Shown: positions 1 through 6,957 of the stretch, piece by piece
Position numbering within the stretch: position 1 is the stretch's first letter
Layout of the letters: each line of letters starts with the position of its first letter
Source: Candidatus Anaerotruncus excrementipullorum
GTDB lineage: Bacteria > Bacillota > Clostridia > Oscillospirales > Ruminococcaceae
Length of the DNA stretch: 37,046 nt
Reading direction: 5' to 3'
Assembly: GCA_019114825.1 (NCBI GenBank)
Contig: DXES01000080.1
Span: 1-37,046, forward strand
The notes under the pieces: model-generated
What the model was told of the DNA's origin: nothing
Database searches by the model: none
Seen by the model: only the letters and a program-made list of their open reading frames with translations
Translations under genes and position numbers: made by a program

Positions 1-24
1 GTTCGAATCTCTCCATCTCCGCCA
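1..24 (+). tRNA. 3' end of a tRNA gene (partial), probably tRNA-Ser
   Basis: GTTCGAATC T-loop, 5-nt T-stem strand CTCTC, 7-nt acceptor strand CATCTCC, discriminator G, encoded CCA. A G discriminator favours Ser; the anticodon lies outside the window. Confidence 0.7.
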
Positions 25-28
25 AAGG

Positions 29-77
29 GGCACTCCGAAAACCCTCCTGTGTTTTCGGGGTGTTCCTTTTTTTGCAT
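29..77 (+). terminator. intrinsic terminator after the tRNA
   Basis: CACTCCGAAAAC...GTTTTCGGGGTG stem followed by a T-rich tract (ttcctttttttg). Confidence 0.7.
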
Positions 78-81
78 ATAA

Positions 82-128
82 CCTAAAAAATAGAACCACC
101 AGTTTTACTGGTGGTTCTATTTTTTAGG
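82..128. terminator. bidirectional intrinsic terminator (perfect 22-bp inverted repeat, TTT loop)
   Basis: CCTAAAAAATAGAACCACCAGT-TTT-ACTGGTGGTTCTATTTTTTAGG, with A-tract and T-tract arms, between the tRNA (+) and the end of a minus-strand CDS. Confidence 0.8.
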
Positions 129-170
129 CGGCTTCTCCTACTCCATCCCCAGTTGAGCCACGGTGAGTTC

Positions 171-1286
171 CTAGACGGTATACCGGTCCAGATTCTGGGT
201 ACCCCAGTAGTCATAGACCCCCTCCAGGCTGGAGGAAGAGCCGGCAACCCGGTGCTGGGAGAGGTCCACCTGGCAGCCGTCCTGTCCCACCACGATGTCG
301 TAATAGGCCACTGGGAAGTAGCCGGGGCCGTCGTAATCCGGGCCGCCGTCAAACGACACATGGGCGGTATAGACCAGCACCAGGATGTTTTCATAGTTGG
401 CGCCGAACTCGGCCCCTTTGCTGGTGAGCAGGTAGGCGGTGACAAACGACGGGTCCCCGTACTCCAGGTCCCGGCTGAAGAAGCTCACCCAGCCGCCGTT
501 TACATCCTCCATCATATCGTAGTCGTTGGCCGCCAGCCGGGCCTGCAAAAGGTCGGTGGCGTCCTGGCGGATGGCGGCGGCGGTATCGGCATCCAGCTGG
601 GAGATGTCGGTGAGCATCTCGTCCAGCCCCTCCACCGTGAAGGTGTAGGTGTCCGACTCCACCAGGTAACCGGCCTGTTCCGCCCGGTTTTTGTTGTAGG
701 TGGCGGTGATGGTGACCTCATCGCCGTTTTTCAAATTTTCATAGGGATCGGCCTGGTAGCTGACCTTTTGTAAAAAGTCGTGGGCGTCCTCGCTGCGGGA
801 GAGGGTGACCCGGCCCCGTGGGGAGGCGCCGCTGAGTTGGATGTCAATCCCTTGGAACAGATCCAAAGGCTCGGCCTCCCGCAGGCCGGAGACGGTGAAT
901 TCCTTCTCGGTCTCCTTCAGGCGAAAGCCCTGCTCCTCGGCCTCCTCCTCATCATACAGCAGCGTGGCAGTCACCTTGTCGCCGTTTTGCAGCCCCTCCT
1001 TTTGGGAGAGCTCCACCCCCTCAATCACATTGGATAGGCGGGAGGCCTCCTCCAAATAGACCAGCCGGTCCTGCAGGTCGTCGGGCATCTCCCCCAGCAC
1101 CGCCGTGGCCAATTCCTCTATGGCCCCGGCCTGGATGGTGGCGGTGGCCCGGCCCTGGGTGTCCAGGCCGCTGAACTTTACCTCCACCAAATCGATCAGG
1201 TCCACATTTTTGGTGCCGCAGCCTCCCAAAAGCATCAGGCCGGCGGCACAGGCGGCCAGTGCCACCCATCTCCTTGCGTTTTTCAT
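171..1286 (-). CDS. lipoprotein with two tandem approx. 90-aa repeat domains
   Basis: Signal peptide with LGGC lipobox (MKNARRWVALAACAAGLMLLGGC). The ATG at 1286 follows an AAGGAG Shine-Dalgarno; the track start (1307) is a GTG overlapping the upstream stop. Internal repeats end in KEFTVSGL / YTFTVEGL. Confidence 0.75.
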   Translation of the reverse strand: MKNARRWVALAACAAGLMLLGGCGTKNVDLIDLVEVKFSGLDTQGRATATIQAGAIEELATAVLGEMPDDLQDRLVYLEEASRLSNVIEGVELSQKEGLQNGDKVTATLLYDEEEAEEQGFRLKETEKEFTVSGLREAEPLDLFQGIDIQLSGASPRGRVTLSRSEDAHDFLQKVSYQADPYENLKNGDEVTITATYNKNRAEQAGYLVESDTYTFTVEGLDEMLTDISQLDADTAAAIRQDATDLLQARLAANDYDMMEDVNGGWVSFFSRDLEYGDPSFVTAYLLTSKGAEFGANYENILVLVYTAHVSFDGGPDYDGPGYFPVAYYDIVVGQDGCQVDLSQHRVAGSSSSLEGVYDYWGTQNLDRYTV

Positions 1287-1303
1287 GTTCCTCAAGCTCC
1301 TTT

Positions 1304-3715
1304 TCACAGATTTTCAGCGGGTTCTGATGCGGCCTCGGCCACGGGTTCTGCCTCGGCAGCGGGTTCCGTCTCGGCGGCAGGCTCGGCCTCGGGGGCGGGT
1401 TTGGCTTCGGCGGAGGGTTCAGCCTCCGTCACGGGTTCGGCCTCCGTCACGGGCTCGGCCTCGGCGGTGGGCTTCGTCTCGGTAGCGGTTTCAGCCTCGG
1501 GGACGGTTTCAGCCTCGGCAGCGGGTTCGTCCTCGGCAGCGGTTTCAGCCTCGGCAGCGGGTTCGGTCTCGGCAGTGGGTTCGGCCTCGGCAGTGGGTTC
1601 CGTATCGGCCACGGGCCCCGTCTCGGCTACAGGTTCGGTCTCAGCGGTGGGCTTCGTCTCGGTTACGGTTTCAGCCGCAGGGGCGGACTGGTAGGGGTTG
1701 GGGATGCCAAACAGCTGCACCCAGTAGAGCCGCCCATCCGCCTGGTAGCAGCCCACGCCCATGGATTGGTAGCCAGCGCCCAGGATGTTGGCCCGGTGGC
1801 CGGGGGAGTTCATCCAGCCCTCCATCACCGCCTGGGGGTCGGCGTAGCCGTTGGCGATGTTCTCCCCCAGGCAGAGGTAACCGGCGCCCCCATCCATGAC
1901 GGTGAAGCAGTCGGTGCCGTCCGGCCGGGTGTGGGAGAACAGCTGCACCAGTTCCTGGGCCCGCAGCTGGGCGGCCTGGGAGAGAGCGGCCACCTCCTGC
2001 ACCGGGGCGAGGCCGTTGGCCGCCCGCTGCTGGTTCACCAGCGCCACCACCTCATGGGCAAAGGCAGCGGTGTCCGGCCCCTGCTGGCTGGGCTGCTGCT
2101 CCTGGCTAGGTTGCTGCTCCTGGCTAGGTTGCTGCTCCTGGCTAGGCTGCTGCTCCTGGCTAGGTTGCTGCTCCTGGGAGGGCTGCTGCTCCTGGCTGGG
2201 CTGCTCCGGCTGGCCGGTCGCCAGGCCGAACAGCTGCACCCAATGGAACCTGCCATTTGCCTGGTAGCAGCCCACACCGATGACTTCGGCGTCCGCCCGC
2301 AGGATGTTGGCCCGGTGGCTGGGGGAGTTCATCCAGCCCTCCATCACTGCCTGGGGGCCCTCATCGTAGCCGTAGGCGATGTTTTCGCCCCGGTAGCGGT
2401 AGCCCTGGATACCCTCCATGGCGGTGGAGCAGGAGCTGCCGTCCGGCCGGGTGTGGGAGAACTGCTGCACGATCTCCTGGGCTCGCACCTGGGCGGCCTG
2501 GGAGATGGCGTCCACCTCCTGGAGCGGGGTAAGGCCGTTGGCCGCCCGCTGCTGGTTCACCAGCTGTACCACCTCATGGGCATAGGCGGCGGTATCCGGC
2601 TCCTGCTGGGCGAGCTGGCCCCCTTGGGCGGCGCCGTCCCCGTAGTTGGGGGCCACAAACCCCTCAATATATCCCCGGGAGACCTGCCCGGTGGCCAGGT
2701 CCAGCACCTGCCGGTCGCTGGTGCGCACCATGTCGTTGGAGTTGCCGTCCAGTGTGACGATGGTCAGCTGGCCGCCATTTTTCTGCTCTTCAAAGAAGAA
2801 AGCGGTGTGGTCCTTGGTGGGCTGGCTGTCCTTTTCCCCCCAGCTAAACAGGAGGATATCCCCGGGGCGGGGCTGGAAATCGCCCCCGGCATAGACGCTC
2901 TCCTCCCAGGGGTGGTACTCCCCGCCGAAGGCGGCGGCGTTGGCCGAAAGGGCGTTGCCCACCACGCTGGTGGGGATCCCGGCCTGGCGGGCGCACCAGG
3001 CGGCAAATTCGGAGCACCAGCCGCTGCCGGCGGAGCCGAAGTAGTAGCCGTACTCGCTGTAGTCGCCGCTGCCCTGGGAGGTGCCGTCCAGCTGCCGGAG
3101 GTTGTCCCCCTCGTGGTAGCCCAGCTGGGACTGGGCCACCGCCAGGATGTCCGTCCGGTAATCGCCGGTGAGCTGCACCTCCATCAGCCGGTCATAGTAG
3201 ACGCTGCCCCGGTATGCCAGGGAAAACTGCCCATTCCGTAGGCCGGTGGCGCCGCCGTCGCTGTCGTTATCGCTGTCGTGGCGGTTGGAGCTGTGTCTGC
3301 CGCCGGAGGAGGATTTGCCCCCGCCCGAGCCAGAGCTGCTGCTGGTTTTGACCACTACGGTCACCTTCCCGGCGTCCTTCTCTGTGGCAGCCTGTTTGGG
3401 GGTGGGCTGGCTGCTGCCCGTGGGGGACTGGGTCGCAGTACTTTTGCCGGCTTCGCCTTCCGGGACCTTTTCTTCGGCCTTCCCGCCGGCCTGCTCGCCG
3501 GTGGGTTTGCCTTCAGCGGCTTCGGGCTTTGCCTGGGTGGCGGCCGCCCGCTGGACGGTGATGCTGGGGCCGCCGCTTTCGGTTTCCGCCTGGGCGGCGG
3601 AGGCGGCGGAGGCAGCTCCGGCGGTTTGGGCGGCTTGATCGCAGCCAGCCAGGGCGGTTAGGCAGGCGGCCGCCAGGATAGCACTGAGGAAGGAACGGAC
3701 CGTTTGACGCTTCAT
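1304..3715 (-). CDS. secreted lipoprotein with CHAP-like amidase domain, two CAP (SCP/PR1, YkwD-like) domains and repeat linkers
   Basis: Lipobox LAGC. CHAP-like core (SQLGYHEG...GWCSEFAAWCARQAG...PGDILLFSW...DHTAFFFE). Two CAP domains (VNQQRAANGL...FSHTRPDG...GENIA.GY...VMEGWMNSP.HRANIL...GVGCYQA.GR..WVQLFG). QPSQEQ linker and AETEP-type C-terminal tail. Confidence 0.85.
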   Translation of the reverse strand: MKRQTVRSFLSAILAAACLTALAGCDQAAQTAGAASAASAAQAETESGGPSITVQRAAATQAKPEAAEGKPTGEQAGGKAEEKVPEGEAGKSTATQSPTGSSQPTPKQAATEKDAGKVTVVVKTSSSSGSGGGKSSSGGRHSSNRHDSDNDSDGGATGLRNGQFSLAYRGSVYYDRLMEVQLTGDYRTDILAVAQSQLGYHEGDNLRQLDGTSQGSGDYSEYGYYFGSAGSGWCSEFAAWCARQAGIPTSVVGNALSANAAAFGGEYHPWEESVYAGGDFQPRPGDILLFSWGEKDSQPTKDHTAFFFEEQKNGGQLTIVTLDGNSNDMVRTSDRQVLDLATGQVSRGYIEGFVAPNYGDGAAQGGQLAQQEPDTAAYAHEVVQLVNQQRAANGLTPLQEVDAISQAAQVRAQEIVQQFSHTRPDGSSCSTAMEGIQGYRYRGENIAYGYDEGPQAVMEGWMNSPSHRANILRADAEVIGVGCYQANGRFHWVQLFGLATGQPEQPSQEQQPSQEQQPSQEQQPSQEQQPSQEQQPSQEQQPSQQGPDTAAFAHEVVALVNQQRAANGLAPVQEVAALSQAAQLRAQELVQLFSHTRPDGTDCFTVMDGGAGYLCLGENIANGYADPQAVMEGWMNSPGHRANILGAGYQSMGVGCYQADGRLYWVQLFGIPNPYQSAPAAETVTETKPTAETEPVAETGPVADTEPTAEAEPTAETEPAAEAETAAEDEPAAEAETVPEAETATETKPTAEAEPVTEAEPVTEAEPSAEAKPAPEAEPAAETEPAAEAEPVAEAASEPAENL
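1307..1675 (-). repeat. degenerate approx. 18-bp-period repeat encoding an acidic (T/A)(V/A)AE(T/A)EP-type tail
   Basis: Protein reads TETKPTAETEPVAETGPVADTEPTAEAEP... to the C-terminus; DNA shows recurring gttcggcctcggcagcgg variants. Confidence 0.8.
2086..2209 (-). repeat. 18-bp tandem repeat encoding (QPSQEQ)n between the two CAP domains
   Basis: Successive ttgctgctcctggctagg units; protein EQPSQEQQPSQEQQPSQEQ... Confidence 0.9.
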
Positions 3716-3761
3716 GGTAAATTCTCCTTTTCCGTAGGTTGTTTTTTTGCCTTCTGTCCTA

Positions 3762-3789
3762 AAGACACAGGGGAGGGGGAAAAGGTTTT
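3762..3789 (-). promoter_or_regulatory. putative ECF-type promoter of the CHAP/CAP lipoprotein gene
   Basis: Minus strand AAAACCTTTT-N11-GTGTCTT about 47 nt upstream of the ATG. Same words and spacing occur upstream of the ECF sigma gene (5708-5735). Confidence 0.6.
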
Positions 3790-3832
3790 AGGCCCCGGAA
3801 AAATTTTTGAAAAAATTTTTCCCGGACCTAAA
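3787..3832. repeat. imperfect inverted repeat with A5T5 tracts upstream of the putative -35
   Basis: Core GGAAAAATTTTT-GA-AAAAATTTTTCC (3797-3822, perfect 12-bp arms), extended by near-symmetric TTTAGGCCCC / CCCGGACCTAAA flanks. Confidence 0.7.
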
Positions 3833-3897
3833 GAGGACAACCGGAACTATAAAATTGCAGCAGCTGGGGGACGATTGGGCAGGGGCTGCTCCGCCAG

Positions 3898-5604
3898 TTA
3901 TCCGCCAGTGGGCACCGACACCTCGAACTGCCAGAGGATCTGCCCGTCGCTGCGCGTGTCAAAGCCGATCCCCATCACCGCAGGGGTGTCCAGATAGAGG
4001 TTGGGGGAATCGTACTCCAAAATCAGCTCCATCGCCTCCTGGGCGGTGGAGGCGGTCCCCACAAACTGTTGGAGGTGGTTGGAGGAGTAGGGAGCGCTGG
4101 GGCAATCCGCCGGGACATTCAAAATCCTTCCCGTGCCGATCTGCGCCCCATACCCGGCGATGATCATCATATCTTCGGAGATCTCATAGGGCTCCATGCC
4201 CTGTTCCTGCCGGTAGCCGTTGATCAGATCCGCCAGGGCGTAAGCCTCCGCCGGGACTTCGAAGGGCGACGGGGCAGCCCTTAGCCCCACGGCGACGTCG
4301 ATCGTCCACAGCGCCGGGGATTGCCCATTGCCGGCGGCCATGCCGATCCCGATGGCGCCGCCCTCCGGGTCGGACAGCACGGAGTCCTCGCTTCGGAGCA
4401 GCATATCCATCGCCTCCGCGGCGGTTGTGGGGCCGGAGAGGCTGCTGCCCCGGATGTGGTCGTATTCATACCCCAGTTCCGCCATAAATTCCCGGGAGGT
4501 GAGGGTGAAGGGCTGGTTCCCCACACCGGTGTTGGAGGAATAGTCGGACAAGGCCATCAGGTCTGCGTTGACGGTGTAGGCGGGCAGGCCGCGCTGTTGG
4601 CGGTAGGCGTTAATGGCCTCCACCAGCCCCTCCGGGCCCTCCCCCACCACCAGGGGCGCTTCCTCCTCCGAGGATGCCCGGCTGGACGCCTCCTCCACCT
4701 GGGAGACCACCGCCGGAGCGGAGGAAGGAGCGGCGGCGGTTTCCTCCGCGGGCTGGTGGGTGAGCACTGCCACACCCCCCACCGCCACTGCGGCGGCGGC
4801 GATCCCCGCCACGATCTTTACATTGAGGGCGGCCAGCAGGCCGCCTTTTGCCGCCGCCCCGGCGGTTCCGGCTGTGGCAGTGGCGGCCCCACCGGCCGCC
4901 GCCCCGGCGGCGGACCCCACCGAGGCGGTGATAGCGGGCAGCAGCCTGGCGGAGCTGCTGGCAGCCAATTCCGCGGTGCTCTGCTCCATCGCCCAATGCA
5001 GGAAGGGGAAGAAGGGGAACACATACAGCTTGGTGCCCCTGCGCTCCAGCTCCCGTACCTGCTTTTCAATCTTCCCTTTGGCGTAGTGGAGGCGGCTCTT
5101 TACGGTGTTTTCCGGCACCTCCAGCGTCTGGGCGATCTCGGCAAGCTTCATCCCCTGGAAAAAGTGCAGGAGGATACAGACCCGCTGCTCATCCGGCAGG
5201 CCGTCCACAATCTCCCGCACCAGCCGCTGGCTCTCCGCATAGTCCAGGGACTCGTCCGGCCGGAACTGGATGTTCTCGTCCTCCTGCTCCCAGTCCTCCC
5301 CGTCCTCGCCGGTGAGGGAGGTCTCAAACCGCAGTGCTTTGGAGCGGGCGAGCAGGTTTTTGCAGCGGTTGGTGACAATGCGGTTGAGCCAGGGCTGGAA
5401 GCTCTCGGGCTTTTCCAGCCGGTCCAGGGAGCGGAACGCCTGGATATAGCTGTCCTGGACGACATCCAGCGCGTCCTGCTCGGAGCGCACCAGGGAGCGG
5501 GCGCGCCCCAATGCGCCTTCGATGGAAAGCTGATAGAGCTGGGTATAGGCGTCGCTGTCTCCCCGGCGCGCCGCCTCCACCAGTTGTCTCATTTCTGCGG
5601 ACAT
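3898..5604 (-). CDS. ECF-type sigma factor fused to a TM segment and two degenerate CAP-like extracytoplasmic domains
   Basis: Sigma r2/r4 motifs (DALDVVQDSYIQAFRSLDRL...FQPWLNRIVTNRCKNLLAR...LPDEQRVCILLHFFQGMKLAEIAQTLEVPENTVKSRLHYAKGKI). Ala/Gly-rich linker, TM (IVAGIAAAAVAVGGVAVLT), then INAYRQQRGLPAY.../INGYRQEQGMEPY... repeats. Start 5604 (AAGGAG SD); alternative in-frame start at 5685 (AAAGGAGG SD). Confidence 0.85.
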   Translation of the reverse strand: MSAEMRQLVEAARRGDSDAYTQLYQLSIEGALGRARSLVRSEQDALDVVQDSYIQAFRSLDRLEKPESFQPWLNRIVTNRCKNLLARSKALRFETSLTGEDGEDWEQEDENIQFRPDESLDYAESQRLVREIVDGLPDEQRVCILLHFFQGMKLAEIAQTLEVPENTVKSRLHYAKGKIEKQVRELERRGTKLYVFPFFPFLHWAMEQSTAELAASSSARLLPAITASVGSAAGAAAGGAATATAGTAGAAAKGGLLAALNVKIVAGIAAAAVAVGGVAVLTHQPAEETAAAPSSAPAVVSQVEEASSRASSEEEAPLVVGEGPEGLVEAINAYRQQRGLPAYTVNADLMALSDYSSNTGVGNQPFTLTSREFMAELGYEYDHIRGSSLSGPTTAAEAMDMLLRSEDSVLSDPEGGAIGIGMAAGNGQSPALWTIDVAVGLRAAPSPFEVPAEAYALADLINGYRQEQGMEPYEISEDMMIIAGYGAQIGTGRILNVPADCPSAPYSSNHLQQFVGTASTAQEAMELILEYDSPNLYLDTPAVMGIGFDTRSDGQILWQFEVSVPTGG

Positions 5605-5707
5605 CAAAATCTCTCCTTCTGTCGGTTGTTTTGGAAACTGCGGGATCTGTGGGCCGCTTCGGCCCGGGGGCCATTTGGGAAGCATCTCCCGTCCTCCTTT
5701 CGGTATC

Positions 5708-5735
5708 AAGACACCGAAAAGGGGAAAAAGGTTTT
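5708..5735 (-). promoter_or_regulatory. putative autoregulatory ECF-type promoter of the sigma gene
   Basis: Minus strand AAAACCTTTT-N11-GTGTCTT, with AAAATTTTCCGG upstream as in the 3762-3789 copy. Confidence 0.55.
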
Positions 5736-5879
5736 CCATTTTGGGGAAACCGGAAAAATTTTGCACTGCATTTGTACCGATTATAGAGCCGGGGCGGGGA
5801 AATTACAATCCCCAAGCGCCCCGCGGCCAGCAAAGTTGCCCGCGCCCTTCGGGCTGGTGGGGCGGGAGGTGCAGGGCAG

Positions 5880-5899
5880 TAATACAAGCACTTGTATTA
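5880..5899. promoter_or_regulatory. palindrome TAATACAAG-CA-CTTGTATTA, candidate GntR operator
   Basis: Perfect 9-bp arms; half-site AATACAAG recurs in the GntR promoter at 6030-6044. Confidence 0.5.
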
Positions 5900-6017
5900 A
5901 CTATGTTGGATATAAGACATCTACCTTCTCTTTTATGAAATTTCTATGAATATTTGGGGCTGTTTTTTCCCAAAAAGTAGAAATTAAGAGGTTTTGTTTA
6001 AAAAATGGCAAAGAAGC

Positions 6018-6046
6018 TTGACAGCTAAAAATACAAGATGTATTAT
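6018..6046 (+). promoter_or_regulatory. sigma-A-type promoter of the gntR gene with overlapping operator-like dyad
   Basis: TTGACA-N17-TATTAT; AATACA-AGA-TGTATT dyad (6030-6044) overlaps spacer and -10. Confidence 0.75.
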
Positions 6047-6097
6047 TTAGATACAGATCAGAACCGTTCCCTACCAGCAGAGAGGGGAGGAACGCAT

Positions 6098-6832
6098 ATG
6101 GCGGAAAACATGAAAAAACTGGTCCCCAGCTGCCTCTACGACCAGGTTTTTGAAAATATCAAGCGGATGATCCGTTCGGGGGAGTTTAAGCCCGGCGACC
6201 TGCTTCCCGGTGAAAATGCTCTGGCGGAGATGATGGGGGTGAGCCGGGTCACCATCCGGCAGGCCCTCAAGCGCCTGAGCGAAGCGGGGGTCATCCGCAC
6301 CTACCGGGGCAAGGGCAGCGTGGTGGCGGTGGACTGGAAGGGGCTCTTGGATGAAGGGGAGTTCCATGACCAGATCCAGCAGTTCCAGGAGGTCTTTTTT
6401 ACCTCCACCCAGGCCCGGCGGCTGATCGAGCCCATGGTGTCCCGGCAGGCGGCGCTGTCCGCCTCCGAGGAGGACATCGCCCGCATGGAGCGGGCGATGC
6501 AAAACAAGGAGGAGCAGCTGGTGATGGTACCCCTCACCGGCCGCAGCTCCGAGCTGGTGGACTTCCACACCGCGCTCTGGATGTCGCTGCACAACGACGT
6601 CCTGATGAAGATCTGGGAGCATCTGGCGGAGACCTCCGCCACCTTCCGCAGCCTGCCCCTGGCGGCCCCCGTCCACCGGGCGGCCCAAAAGGAGGAGGCC
6701 CAGCGGCAGCACGAGGCGATCTTTTGCGCCGTCCGGGATCACAACCAGGAATACGCCTATATCCATATGCTCTACCACTGCGATTGGATCAAAGAGGTCT
6801 ATGGGCAATATTTCAACGACTTCTTGAAGTGA
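6098..6832 (+). CDS. GntR-family regulator (FadR/FCD-like subfamily)
   Basis: wHTH: YDQVFENIKRMIRSGEFKPGDLLPGENALAEMMGVSRVTIRQALKRLSEAGVIRTYRGKGSVV; helical C-terminal region with FHTALWMSLHNDVL. Start follows GAGGGGAGG. Confidence 0.88.
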   Translation: MAENMKKLVPSCLYDQVFENIKRMIRSGEFKPGDLLPGENALAEMMGVSRVTIRQALKRLSEAGVIRTYRGKGSVVAVDWKGLLDEGEFHDQIQQFQEVFFTSTQARRLIEPMVSRQAALSASEEDIARMERAMQNKEEQLVMVPLTGRSSELVDFHTALWMSLHNDVLMKIWEHLAETSATFRSLPLAAPVHRAAQKEEAQRQHEAIFCAVRDHNQEYAYIHMLYHCDWIKEVYGQYFNDFLK

Positions 6833-6957
6833 GGGGCGCAGCCCCCCCTCAGAGGTCCCCAAAACGCCAACTATTTCCCTCGGGGCGGCCTTTTCGCCCC
6901 AGGGAGCTTTAGGATAGCTGGAAAAGGCCGCAGACGGCCGAATTTGGAGGTGTGCAA

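Noticed and set aside
1401-1694. 97-aa Ser/Ala/Val repeat protein on the plus strand (ASAVGSVSA...)
   Set aside because: Antisense translation of the AETEP repeat in the minus-strand lipoprotein.
2086-2209. Possible CRISPR-like array
   Set aside because: 18-bp contiguous repeats with no spacers, in frame within a coding sequence: protein linker repeat.
4321-5949. 542-aa plus-strand ORF over the sigma-CAP gene
   Set aside because: Antisense shadow; the minus strand carries clear sigma factor motifs.
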